Assembly: GCA_001792895.1 (NCBI GenBank)
Contig: MARA01000006.1
Span: forward strand, 1,488,001 to 1,552,000
Direction of reading: 5' to 3'
Source: Lentinus brumalis
Taxonomy: Eukaryota > Basidiomycota > Agaricomycetes > Polyporales > Polyporaceae
Length of the DNA: 64,000 bases
The notes beneath the pieces were generated by a model. It was not told the DNA's origin, did no database searches, and saw only the letters and a program-made list of their open reading frames with translations. Below, piece after piece: positions 11,934-22,900 of the stretch (its first letter is position 1; the number at the start of each line of letters is the position of its first letter). The position numbers and the translations under genes were made by a program.

Positions 11934-13127
11934 CTATGCGCGGGTGACTGACGGAGTGCGGTAGCTGGTAGCTTGCATCATCGAGTACTGTTGTGTAGCA
12001 AGGTTCCGCGACAATACTGGTGTGTAGAGTTGCCGCACCGAGGCAGGACGTGTTGCGCGAAGGAGGCTGCAGTACTGGAGCGACGCATCAGCCAGATTAG
12101 ATAGATTGTAGTCCGTGTACATACCAAGACCCCAATGCAGATCGTCACTCCCCGAGAATATGAGCCGGCTGCTCTGACGTACAAACGGCGGTAATGGTAA
12201 CGGGGACATACACCGTCCCGAGATTGCGGCATTGAGCTTGTTGAAACCTGACTTGAGGGATCCAAAGTCCTTCGAGGGCGCACCTGAATGGGAGGATACA
12301 AAGCTAAGGATGAGATGGAGGTGTCAGAAGGTCGACTGCATGGCAAGGGAGCCCGGCACGCACCTTGATTCACGGTGGGGCGGGCTGCGCTGTACAGGCT
12401 GCAAGGAGAAGGAAGGGGACAAGGTGGATTCACTGTGTACGTTCTGCTCGCACGATCTGGGTCTCGGACTCGGTAGTGCACGCATGATAGATGAATATAT
12501 TGAACTGTGCATACAACATGGACAAAACTACTCAAAAGCACGAGTCGAGGCAGGTGTGCATGCACTGCGCAGGAGACAGAGGCGGAACCGACGAAACGGA
12601 TGCAACGCAGAGGGAGGGACGGTACAGAGAGGAATCGTGAAACTCACTGGGAGCCAATATATGCACCTTGCCCGTCCGCAACACGTCTCCTCCCGCGAGC
12701 CGCCTTCCGAGTCTGTGGCGGGCACAGAGCTGATGTTGTGCGCACTGCGAGGGCGGCCGCGGCGGGGAACGAGTGCAGCGAGGGAGTAAGCGAGAAGAGA
12801 GGGAGGGACGCAGAAGCGAGGGCTGGTGAGGGATGCAGGCGATCGAAGGGACGGGACAGAGACGCAGGCGGTCGCTCGAAGGCGGCGTGGGGCTGAGGGA
12901 GCGACCGGTGGAAGACGAGAGCAAGCAGCCATGGAGCGACGCAAGTGAGAGAAGGGGGCGTCGAGCGCATACAGGCGTGAACCAGCGTCGGGCAGTCGGT
13001 GGCGAGTTGAGCCGTCGTGCACTGAGTCGGTCGTGCCTGCGTGCGGCGTCGTAGCAGAGAGGGTGGCGGCAGAGAGTGAAGGGGATGACTGGGAACGAGC
13101 AAGCGCAGCCATCGCAGTTCCCTGCAT
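11934..13127 (-). CDS. Candidate spliced gene of unknown function (block A copy 2)
   Basis: Second copy of the candidate at 1421-2550. The conserved exon is at 12072-12155 (GSDDLHWGLGMYTDYNL...). The start-proximal exon from the ATG at 13125-13127 reads MQGTAMAALARSQSSPSL as in copy 1, then diverges completely after about 30 codons, where copy 1 has a proline-rich segment. Frame continuity outside the two matching exons is poor. Either this is a rapidly changing gene or both copies are relics. Confidence 0.3.
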
Positions 13128-13374
13128 CCGGGCGTCTCGTACCCTGACGTCGTTCTAGAAGAACCCACGTGCTGGCACCGCTTTCCATCGGTGCCTGGGG
13201 TTAGGGCCATCTATCGTCAATCGGCCGGATAAGCACGCAAACTTGCCACACGCGTTCATGGACGTGCGCAAGACTCATCACAAAGCCGAACCAGCATGCT
13301 GACTACGACCACAGTAACCTCCATATACCGGTCCATGTTCGCCCAACGGCATTAACCTCCTGTCTCCGACCACC
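13128..13374. promoter_or_regulatory. Divergent promoter zone upstream of MFS copy 2
   Basis: About 250 bp between the candidate minus-strand ATG and the transporter ATG. It is partly conserved with 2551-2807, including the CGACCACCATG-type context directly at the transporter start. Confidence 0.4.
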
Positions 13375-15913
13375 ATGACACGCTCCCGGAGCACCTCTGC
13401 TCGACCAGGGTCGCACCATGAGACGGACCATCTGCTAGCGAAGAAGACGAGGGTCAAACCAAACCCCTTACCCAAGTTCCAGCTCGCGGTTATTTATGCG
13501 ATAAAGCTCACCCTGCCGATTGCCCATACCCAAGCCATGCCCTACTACAACGTATTGATAGGCAAATTGGCCGCCTCAGAAGGCGCAGACACCGGATACT
13601 ACAGCGGAGTAACGGTCAGTAACCGTCTCAATCAAGTCAGACCGTCGCTCGCTAAAGCCGGGATGACTTCGTAGCATAGCGTCGCCTCTGTGGCGACCTT
13701 TATCAGCATGTTCGTCTGGGGCAGACTGTCTGGTGCGCCCGGACCCTGTGACGCCACGGTTCCAGGCTGATAGCCTCGGGTTGTGCAGACAGCTGGGGCC
13801 GCCGACCCGTCATCTTCCTCGGAACCGCTGTGACCGCGTTCTTCACGCTCGGCTTTGGCTTATCTGGATCCCTGGCAGGGCTCATCCTCAACCGTATGCT
13901 GGGTTCGTGAAGATTTCGTTGAGCAAGGTTGCGGCCAGGCTGACGTCGTGCACAGCTGGCTTCTTCCATGGCATCACGGGTGCCATCCACTCGGTCGTTG
14001 GGGAGCTTTGTGACGAGACCAACGAGTCTATCGCATTTCCGCTGTACGACATCATATCCGCCCTAGGCTTTGTGATTGGGTACGTCCACGGTCATCCAAC
14101 CAGTCACGCCTTCGCAGAAGCCGCTTTGGCGGGGAATTCTGTCCGCGCAAGTCTGCCGGACAGTGGTCTGAATCGACGTAAACCGGCGTATTGCCTCTGG
14201 AGGAGGTAGCGATCGCCCCTGCGACATCAACGATTACCACGAGCAGATACATAATTTCATCGGCACTATAGGAGGTCTCCTCTGAGAACCAAGTGCGAAC
14301 CGGGGGTGGTCAAAGCTGTAGGCGGTTCTGGGGGCGGTTCGGCCTACAAGACGTTGCTGAAACCGTCCATAGTACCGACCTCGAGCCGACATCTTTGACC
14401 ACCCGGTACTAGAGTACTGCCATCGCCATTGCTACCATCGCCAGCCTGGGTTATACGTTCCATCCACCTCTGTGTACTCCTTCGAGTCTGCTGCTCTCGC
14501 TGTATGGGGCCTTTCAATCAGGGCAACTCCAGTGCCATATGTGTTGCGCAGGCTCGAGTAAAGCCCGAGCCTGAGGCCACTCAGGCTCGCGTGCTCGACG
14601 TCCTTGGCTGACGCAGAAGCAACACCAGCCGGTTGCTGGGAGGCAGGCGGCCACTCTCACTGCTTAATTCTGTCTGGTTTAGCGGTCTCCTCCGTACTCA
14701 ATGTGTACGGCCTGCGTGTCGGTCTGGTGACTCTATTTGGGGGAGAGTGTGGGTGTGAACGGATGATGCTAACAACGATCTGACAGCCCGTTGATTGGGG
14801 GACGTTCGAGAACCCTGCCAAACGGTGGCCAGATGTGTTCTCTAGCCCGCTTTGGCACAAATATCCCTATCTCCTCCCATGCCTGATTTCCTCAATCCTA
14901 TCCGCCGGCGCAGCGCTCCTGGCCGTATTCGTGTTGGAAGAGGTATGTGAGCTTCCGTTTCCTGGGAGGAGGCTGGTTCACGAAGTCATATGCGCAGACT
15001 CTTCCAGCAAAGCAGAAGCACCTGATCGTAGACGAAGAACCGGCGGTAGTGGCGACGTCCAGCGCCTCCATCATCGAGCTACCCGAGGAGGACGTCAAGC
15101 CACACAGCGTGAGGGAGCTGCTCTCGATACCCGTGCTGCGGGCAGTCTTCGCCTCGAGCAGTGCGCTGGGTTTCGCAGGCTCTGCGTTCAACAGCGGGTT
15201 CATCCTGATGGCCTATACCCCCCTCGAGCAAGGCGGGCTCGCGCTCTCCGTGCGTTGCTTCCATACCTTGTCTCCGTTCTTCGGCGCGCTGATGCTTCAC
15301 ATCTTATTCTAGCCCTCGCAGATCGGACGCGCGCTCTCAGGTATGGGAGCCGTCTCCATCCCACTCAAGCTCTGCATGCCCGTGCTGCTCCGGCGGTTCG
15401 GCACACTCAACGTCTTCGACTTTGCCATGCTCGCGTGGACGGCGTGTTTCCTCTCCATGCCGCTGGCGTCGTGGGTCGCACAAGCCTCCGTGGCTACTAT
15501 ACCCATTGACGGCTTCATCGAGGAGAAGTACAGGGAGGGCAGCGCCGCGGAGTGGGCGAGCGTCGCACTGACGCTGTTCCTGTCGAGGCTCGGGTGTCTC
15601 GCATTTTCGTACGTCGCGTTCTCTCGCTCCCTAGCGCACTTCAAGTTGGGCTAACCGAGGGAATGTCCACAGAATTATCATGATCCTCACCCGGGACCAC
15701 ACACCTGGCCACGCGTCTCTCGGGACCGCAAACGGACTCGCGGAGCTTGCACAGTCTCTCGCCGCGGCGGTCGGACCCACCGTGATCAGCTCCCTGTTCG
15801 CGATCTCGGCGAAGAAGCGTCTGCTGGGCGGATACATGTGGGTCGTGTTTATGCTCGTACTTTCCGCGTTCGGGAGCTGGATGGTCAAGCGGATCAGGAA
15901 GTATCGCGACTGA
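13375..15913 (+). CDS. MFS transporter, better preserved copy
   Basis: This is a proton-coupled major facilitator superfamily transporter in a membrane. The N-terminus is cytoplasmic and basic, then helix 1 (KFQLAVIYAIKLTLPIAHTQ). The loop 2-3 motif GRLS/DSWGRRP is rebuilt across an intron; GELCDETNES follows helix 4. A long acidic central loop (DEEPAVVATSSASIIELPEE) separates the two six-helix halves, and the protein ends FGSWMVKRIRKYRD. The exons from 14987 onward (QTLPAKQK..., PSQIGRALSG, RIIMILTRDH) are all open with canonical introns and the stop is at 15911-15913. Two joints are doubtful: exon 1 to exon 2 needs a non-canonical border to give SGVVASV, and the exon at about 14789 follows a 5-G run that puts PLIGG out of frame with TFENPAKRW. 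Substrate unknown. Confidence 0.75.
14299..14407. mobile_element. MITE-like terminal-inverted-repeat element in an MFS intron
   Basis: The left end ACCGGGGGTGGTCAAAG (14299-14315) pairs with the right end CTTTGACCACCCGGT (14393-14407), mismatched only by two extra G. An inner pair GTAGGC/GCCTAC lies inside. It sits in the part of the intron that copy 1 lacks. No clear target-site duplication was seen, so it may be a hairpin rather than a transposon. Confidence 0.5.
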
Positions 15914-16512
15914 GGTTGGATGTTTGTTGTATATCTAGATTGTTAGGGCGGAGCGTTGTCGCTATCGGGACATTTGGTTACCTATCTCGTGTATGTATGT
16001 TCATGATACTAGTACTGCTATGTAAGTATGTCGCTGTGTCACTGGTAATATCTGGAAGGACTGGACGAGATGCGAGCGCTCCAACTTGGGAGCTCTCAGT
16101 GGGTAAGGTCGACTCGGCTTCCTGTCGCTCGACTTCGATGAATGGAGAGGACTTTAACGAACCGGGGATATCCTGGAGTTCTACCTCCTACTACTTGCTA
16201 CTCTACTCGACCTGTCGCTCATACAGTAGCATCCAGTACTTACTCACAGGTACTTACGCATCACAAGCGACTGATCAGTGATCGAAGAGTCTTGGCGCCC
16301 AGAAGCAGTCATTGTTAATCGTTCAACTTCGAACGTTCAACATTCACCATCGACGTGAGTCTCGTCCTGAGGTTTACTGCAGACTGCCTCCACGCAAGAA
16401 GGTGAAACGCAAGCACACTCAATCTGGAGTCAGGGCAGTATGGAAGACCACGAGCATCCTGAGCTTAGACCATCTTGTCCCAGATCCTCGCGACACACTT
16501 TGGACACCGCAC
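15914..16512. promoter_or_regulatory. Intergenic region between MFS and F-box genes
   Basis: About 600 bp of somewhat more AT-rich sequence, with both flanking genes on the + strand. It should hold the transporter terminator and the F-box promoter; no specific site could be assigned. An upstream in-frame extension of the F-box ORF reaches 16312, but the ATG at 16513 fits better as start. Confidence 0.4.
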
Positions 16513-18443
16513 ATGCCTCCGCGCAAGAAGACAACGCAGAACAACCTCCACGCTGAGGTGAAGGCTACCCCTGTCTGGGCAGAGAGAAGCATGACTCGGA
16601 ATAACACCCTCACCGCGGGAACCAGGACGCGAAGTACGCGTACCCCTGTCCGTAGCAAACCACGCGCTCGACGTCGAGGGCTCGATGTTTCGAACATGCC
16701 TTGGGATGTGCTGCTGGAGGTGCGCCCTTGCTCATATGTTCTCTGCTCGTTCCGTGGTCCGGGAAGAGAACCGCGTGCCCGTTGCGCGCGCAGCGGCAGC
16801 TTCCCTCGAAAACACGTCACCAACGCACACTGCACTGGCAGTACGTTAACTCATCTGTCGCCATGTCTGCGCTTTTGATTTTGAGAGCGGAAGCGAAGGT
16901 GATTTGGCTGTTTGATAATGCTGTGGCGGGAGGAACTCAGCTCCTGCGGGCGTGGCTTTGGTCGTGTGCCCTGCAATCCGACGCGTACGCTTCACGCGTA
17001 TGTACGCGTTTTCACGCGTTTCGACGCGTCCAACACATGTGTGTAGTATCAACGCAGGGTAGCTGATACGTTGATTCATGACAATGTTCCTCTAATCGCT
17101 GCATAACGACCCTGACGCTTGTCAAACAGATCTTCAGCGTCATGCATCCCCGTGAGCTCCTCATCCTAGCACGCACATCGAAGGAGTACCGGGAATTTCT
17201 CATGAGCCGCAACGCTGCGCAGTTTTGGAAGGCGGCACGGCAACAGTCTGAGCCTGACCTACCCGACTGCTCCCCCTTCCTGAGTGAACCCGCGTACGCG
17301 AATCTGGTCTTCTTCTCACACTGTCATGTGAGTCACGCCGCCTTAGAGTCCCCTTAAGACAGCACGCAAAGTGATGCAAGCTGATTCAATTGCAGAATTG
17401 CACGGCACCTAACGTGAAGACGGTCATTTGGGAGTTCCTCGCCCGTTACTGCCAGAAGTGCAAAGAAGATATGTGAGTGTGTGGTCTCTCTCAACCTGTG
17501 TGACTTATCTTCAAGGCGGCGAAGGTTATCGGACCACACCGAGATATACTTCATGGTTGACATTGTAGAGCAAGACACTCGGGTCAAGATCGCAGATTTT
17601 CTCAATGTCATTCATATCAGCCCCAGGTAGGAATCGGTCACCACTTTCTCATGACATTTCGTGACTCTGTATTGCCTGTAGTCGTGGATCGTTCCCGAGA
17701 CCTTTCTATCACTCCGAAGAATTCCGTGAATTCCAACGCGACGTCTATGGGTTGCGTGCCGGCGTACGAGTACATCTGAGTGCTTTCGTCAAACAGAAGG
17801 CCGAGAATGTGAAGTTGAGGAAGCAGGTAGGCTCGGTCCGTTACTCTATTACATGGATTATGACTCATACTCTGACAGTTTGCTACCACTATGCGAGAAT
17901 GGGAGACCAAACAGGATCAGCGAAGGGTCTCTGAAAACGAAGCTTTGAGGGATGCTCGGCTCGAGGCGTAAGTCACCTTCTTTACGCACACAGCACAGAC
18001 ACTGACATCGGGATTGTGCTATGTAGTGTGAAGCAGCGATTGCGGGACGAAGGGTATGGGCCGCAGCTCGACACAATGGTATTAGATGAGCTCAAGCTCC
18101 TCGGACCCGTCCGACAAGCTCGCCAGTTAAGTGATCGCGGTGAGTACGTGCGGCTAGGTCTGGGCAAACGCTCCGCTCACACTTCTAGCACGCAGGGTGG
18201 AAGACAATTCGGGATAAGGTCGTGGGGTTCATGGAGAGTGGCCGCGTCGACGTTCCGGGCCAGGTGGGCGAATGATAAGATTCATATAATCCAGGTTATG
18301 ACACAGGGACCTATGCTAGACTCGACACCAAGTTCAAAGTAGAGTACACACCTGACCGGACGACTTTGCGACACGCACGCTTCTCATTGCAGCATCTATG
18401 CTTGCGCGGTGAACTGCGCAAGGGCGGCATAATCTTACAATAA
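16513..18443 (+). CDS. F-box domain protein
   Basis: Probable substrate adaptor of an SCF ubiquitin ligase, of the type expanded in Agaricomycetes. Exons: 16513-16719, 17130-17327, 17396-17472, 17516-17626, 17682-17826, 17879-17967, 18027-18139, 18195-18261 and one from 18293; phases agree through exon 8. The basic N-terminus (MPPRKKTTQNN) is followed by the F-box, which spans intron 1: NMPWDVLLE joins IFSVMHPRELLILARTSKEY. Next come FWKAARQQSEPDLPDC, a CQKCKEDM cysteine pair and a KQKAENVKLRKQ / MREWETKQDQRRVSENEALR coiled-coil stretch. The last joint is odd: strict splicing gives a stop at 18342, whereas a one-base shift gives YDTGTYARLDTKFKVEYTPD and on to LCLRGELRKGGI, ending at 18443. 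The 3' end may therefore be mutated. Confidence 0.75.
16981..17029. promoter_or_regulatory. Cluster of five ACGCGT (MCB-like) boxes
   Basis: ACGCGT starts at 16981, 16994, 17004, 17014 and 17024, so the last four are exactly 10 bp apart, one helical turn. This is the core of the MluI cell-cycle box bound by fungal MBF (Mbp1/Swi6-type) complexes. The cluster lies in the 410-bp first intron of the F-box gene, about 100 bp before exon 2. Confidence 0.55.
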
Positions 18444-18602
18444 TCTGGTATGTCTCATCGAAGGGTGAGTGGAACTTCAGAAAGTTGGCGAGCTCTGCAG
18501 GGTTCTCAGACAGGGAAGTGCTTCGAATCCTCGTTTTCTCAATGACAATGGTAATGCACTCCTTACAAATGTGAACAGTGCATCACAAGGTAAGCAATCG
18601 CC

Positions 18603-18845
18603 ATGATACTAGACAGTCCTGCATACCGGTCAACCTCAACGAAACTTTGGTTTGACAAGCCAAAAGTAGTGGGTCACGCAAGGTCTGCCATCTCCGACGA
18701 CGTCGACTATAGCTACTACATCCTCGCTTCTGAACCACTAATTCCTAAGACGGGCGACCCGGACAACCTTATTTCTGACCGAGCCCGACGAGATGAGCAG
18801 GTCGTCAAAGGTGAAGTTGTGCTTTGCACTCGACGGCCGAGGTGA
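18603..18845 (+). CDS. Short ORF, unknown; possibly a 3' fragment of an F-box-family gene
   Basis: An 80-codon ORF from an ATG (MILDSPAYRSTSTKLWFDKP, then KVVGHARSAISDDVDYSYYI). Its composition is protein-like, acidic and rich in D/Y/S, unlike shadow ORFs nearby. It lies 160 bp after the F-box gene on the same strand and could be a detached C-terminal exon of it, or a separate small gene. A GT donor-like site follows near its end. No domain recognised. Confidence 0.4.
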   Translation: MILDSPAYRSTSTKLWFDKPKVVGHARSAISDDVDYSYYILASEPLIPKTGDPDNLISDRARRDEQVVKGEVVLCTRRPR

Positions 18846-18942
18846 GCCGCTCTGGTACCAAATCAATACATGTACTTAGTATGACCCGAGACGCGGGCGG
18901 GACGCCGACAAGTTATGACGCACCGCAACTTCGCTGCTACCA

Positions 18943-19391
18943 TCATGCTTGATGTTTCGTCGCCAGCCGTGACCCCGCGTACGGGTTAGACATGATGGAG
19001 GGGCGTAAACGAGCTGACGGACGGGTGCGAGTCCGAGTCTGAAGAGGCGAGTCCTGCGCATCGTTTGAACGCTGCAGTTGCGAGTCCGGTCTCAGTATCC
19101 GCAACGTACAACTGTCCGCGTGGGCCAGGGTATGCCGTGCCCGATACTCACCGGCACCTTCGCGACAGCGACCTCCTCAGTGCTCGGCGTTGAGGCAGTC
19201 TGGTCTTGCGAATCAGCAGCTCTGGGCGGAGTTTTCGATCGCTCGATGCAGTCCTGGAGGTGCGTGATGTACTCCTGCTGAGTCGCGACTTGCGTCGTCA
19301 ACGCCGCAACTTGAGCAGAGAGGTCTTTCGACAGCTTCTCGTAGTACTGCAGGTTCGCTTCAGACATGTGCTGTTCAAGTCCGGAGGCCAT
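18943..19391 (-). CDS. Small coiled-coil protein, two exons
   Basis: Exon 1 is 19391-19152 and exon 2 is 19071-18943, split by an 80-bp GTGAGT...CTGCAG intron in phase 0, giving 122 residues. The N-terminal half (MASGLEQHMSEANLQYYEKL, then SKDLSAQVAALTTQVATQQE) has clear heptad spacing of L/V/A and is probably a dimerising coiled coil. The C-terminal part is Ser/Arg-rich and likely disordered (RTRTRPSARLRPS). ATG context is good. No family assigned. It runs in the same direction as the intact PRM1 gene, starting about 600 bp beyond its stop codon. Confidence 0.55.
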
Positions 19392-19988
19392 GTCGAGCGT
19401 AAGGATGTGGAAGCCGAAGGTGAATGAGAAGGCAGGACAGTGGCCATGGGTCCCTTATATGCGTCTCTAGCTCATCGTCATCGGCGTTTTGGGAACCGAA
19501 GAAGCACTCTGACTGAAGCTGAAGGTCGAAGCGAATAGTGATGACATCATTATGTGCGGTACTTACTAATGACGCTGTATGTACACGGGAAGGACTAGCC
19601 AAGCTACATGCTGAATGACTCGCAGCAATAAAAATACAGGCAGTGATCTCGAGGAGCGACAGTAACACGGTAAAGGGTGCAGGATGTGGGATATTACAGC
19701 TAGAGGCTACAGCGTAAGTAATCACGGAGAAAGTGTCAGTCCGAACGTTCAGTCGAGCGCACAAGAAGAGCCCTGGTGGGATGGAAAGACGGTGGCGGGA
19801 AGTGAGCGTTTCGTATCCTGTACGTCGTCGGAAAGTCGTCGTGGGCGAGGCGTGGCCAGATCATGCGATAGTATCAGTCGTCACCGACAAGCGGGGAGAA
19901 GGAAGGTAGTTCGTGCCGGACGCTCCCCTCTCGTCATGAGAAACGCGCGTGGTAAGTGGGCTCTGGAAGGAGGACATTCGTCAGTCAC
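19392..19988. other. Intergenic, nothing recognised
   Basis: About 600 bp between the coiled-coil gene start and the PRM1 stop codon. It should contain the PRM1 terminator and the promoter of the coiled-coil gene. A small AT-rich patch (around 19625) is the only compositional feature. Confidence 0.4.
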
Positions 19989-22900
19989 CTATCGATTGGA
20001 CGAGAACAAGGTTTCTGACGACTCACGAGGAAACGAGGGATATCTCCCGTAGCCTGCTTGGTCGCCGGCATAGGGCGAAACCGGTGTCTCGTACTGGCCC
20101 TGGCCCGAGCCGTGCTCCTGGACCGAGTGCCGGTCCTCGAACGGATCGTCGCCAGCCATGGGGTGGTTATCTGAGAAAGGGTTGTGGTCCTCGGCAATAT
20201 GCTCGGGTTCCGTCTGAGGCGCCGACTGGTCGCGCTTGCGGGCGAACATGAGCTTGAAGCGCGATTGCTTGGAGTCCGTCACGGGAGGAGGCAGGGCCTG
20301 CTCTTCATCGGCGCCGCGCCCGCCGTACTTCTCGTTCGCGAAGTACTCGGGTGGCATGGGGTATGGATACGCGTCTACGTCCTGCTTGTGATCCTTCCGC
20401 CCTCGGTTGAGGAAGCCTCTCGCCGACTGCCAGACCCCCGGGCGAGCGGGCCGAGATGCCGTCTGCTCGTCGTCCAAAGGGACAACAACGAGATCGTCCA
20501 GAGCACGAGCGTCGTCGCCCTTGGCGGGTGAGGGCGAGTAGAAGGCACGGGAGGGCGCCTTGTTGCGGTACGGGCCGTACGTCTCCCAGAGGAGGAAAGC
20601 AAACGCCATGAGGACCACGAGGCCCCAGAGCCCCATGAAGATGGAGAACATGACCCGCTCTTTCTCGAGGGACCTGACGTAGACGGACACGACGCGGCCG
20701 ACCAGGCCGTCATTGTTGTCGTTCCCAGTACCGATCGCCGCCTGGGCGATGGGTTGCGTCGCCTCGTTCACGGACTGCGGAGAGAGGACGAGGACGGTGT
20801 CGTTTACGCGCGGGATATCGACGTGGAGGTTGTCGTGGAGGAAGGTGAGCGCGTTCTCGATAGCGTCGACCTTCGACCCGATGAAGCATCGCACGAACTC
20901 CTGCACCGGGTCATTCAGGATTGTATTCCCAAACACGGTGTTGACAAGGCTCTGGACGTCCGAGTAGAACGTGTTGACGGTCTCATTCAGCGTTGTCGTC
21001 GTGCTGTTAACCCACCCGAAGAGCCCGTCGTTGATCGTGGACTGCACGGCATCGACGCGCGCGTTCACCTGCCCCGCATACGTCGCAGAGTCGTTGTACA
21101 TGCTCGCGTTGACCGACGTCGCGATCAGGTTCGAAAAGTCCGAGACGGAGGCGGACGCCTGCTGCTCGTACTTGTGCTGAATCGGCCCGATCGCCAACAG
21201 CTGGAGCTCGACGGAGAGGAGGCCGAAGACCCCGATGAGGAAGCATGCGAGCGCGGGCGGGTGGAAGACGTAGCGCGCGAACCAGATGATCTTGTCTCTG
21301 CGCGCCGGGTTCATCCAGCTCTGCAACAGCAGGATGAGCTTCGTGACCCAGGGGTGCGCCATCGTCCCCTCGATGCTCATGAGGTCGTGGTTCGACGCGC
21401 GTGCGTACAGCTCGTTCCCGACCTCCAGCGTCGTGACGCCGGGGTCGCGCCGGAGGTCGTCCTTGATGCGCCGGAAGTGGTCCTTCATCGCCCGCCACTT
21501 GTACCACTCGAGCCAGCAGTTCGCGGCGATGAGCAGGAAGATGAGGACGATGAGAATCGCAGTGCCGATCTTGACCATCTTGACCAGGTCGTGCCCGAGA
21601 TCGTCCACGACAGAGGTGTCCATCTGGTTGCAGAAGGTCACCGTGTTCTGGCTCGGAAGCGGCAACGCGCTGACGTCAAAGTGCAGACCCGCGAACGTGT
21701 CGTTGATGTCCTTCTTCAGCAGCTCGAAAGGAGCATCGACGCTAGACACGCGTCAGCGCATGGGATGTCATCAACTCGACTCGACCTACATGTCCTCGAT
21801 CTTGTTCTTCAAGTCTGCTATGGTGGGCAGCGAGTTGTTGAGGTTCTGCAGCGCGGTCGTAAAGTCCGACGGCAGCTGAACATTGTCCAGCGCGGACAGA
21901 CTCGGGGTACTGATCTGCGGAGGCGTGAAGTGGAAGAACGGGACGTTGTTGGCCGCGTCCACGACCGTCTTGATCGCGCTGTTGAGCCCGTTCACGTCGT
22001 TCTGGATACTCGTCTTGAGACCGCTGAACGTGCTCTGCAGGAATTTGTTGATCTGTGGGAGGAAGACCAATTAGTATAAGTCGACTGACTGTGTACTAGA
22101 GGCCCGGAAAGAAAAAGTCAGAGCCAGGAGGGTATTGCCTGGAGGCCTCCTTGAGCGTCTGAAGTCTAACGGGCAAGATGCTGTCTCGCCAGAGATGTGA
22201 AGGAGACGGAGAAGATTATAGGCAGAGACTCGCCAAGAAGCTACCCGAGATGGCGACTCGGGAGGCGGCCCGCCAACGCATGTGCAATCATCTGAAGTGC
22301 TCGACGGGTTCCGTGGTGGGTGCAGGGCGGCACATAGTGAGCCTATGCAGCAACCTCAACGGGTCCAGCCTATCGAGGTCTCAAGGGCTTCAGTGGAGCG
22401 ATTTCTGTTCGGGAAATGCCTTCGCGGCGGGGCGACCCACGTGCGATCGTGACTTTCCGAGACGGGTTCGCAATATCCCTCCCGCCAACTCCCCGCCAAC
22501 AGATAACTTTGGTAGCGCCAACAAGCGACAGCGCCCGCTATGGCGGAGTCGATCGTTTGCAGAGACCCACTACGTAGCGGTAGCAGGGATTATCACCGAC
22601 GGATATGACTCTCCATTTTTGTAGAAGGTCCTAACCGTCGGGGCTCGCGAGTATAGCGACGGTACAGTAAGCTCATCGCACAGTTGTAACGCGTCAAGCC
22701 TCCCGCCCGCTTTGTGCTAAAACTGAGATGGGCGGAGGCTGTGAACGAGCGGGATGGCGAGATGAGGCGAGCGGCTACGGAAGCTGGACCCTTCGTCCGG
22801 CACACCATGCGCTAAGACAGACCCCAGTAGAACAGAAGGCAAGTGGCTGGAACATTGTACTCACCTCATCTACTGCGCCAAGGAGAATGGACAGAGCACC

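Larger units (their letters stand above)
10566..15913. repeat. Block A, copy 2 (large segmental duplication)
   Basis: Direct repeat of 1-5113. The left part (10566-13250) matches 1-2700 with many indels and the right part carries the better preserved MFS transporter. Relative to copy 1 it has about 230 extra bases inside one transporter intron, including a terminal-inverted-repeat element at 14299-14407. The sequence left of 10566 does not resemble anything I could find in the window, so the block is not a simple perfect tandem: 5.4 kb of unrelated DNA separates the copies. Confidence 0.9.

Noticed and set aside
16981..17029. ACGCGT cluster considered as a CRISPR-like or satellite repeat
   Set aside because: There are only five copies of a 6-bp core with 4-7 bp of variable spacing, and this is a fungal genome; a regulatory cluster is the better reading.
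20375..21507. Alternative minus-strand frames overlapping PRM1 exon 3
   Set aside because: Arg/Ser/Pro-rich frame shadows of a confirmed exon.
21007..22079. Long + strand ORFs opposite PRM1 (for example a 441-codon ORF ending at 22079)
   Set aside because: They are antisense shadows of the GC-rich PRM1 exons. The PRM1 reading has the helices, family sequence and splice phases.
22140..22165. GGAGGCCTCC palindrome in the long PRM1 intron considered as an element terminus
   Set aside because: No matching copy at the other end of the extra segment and no target duplication.
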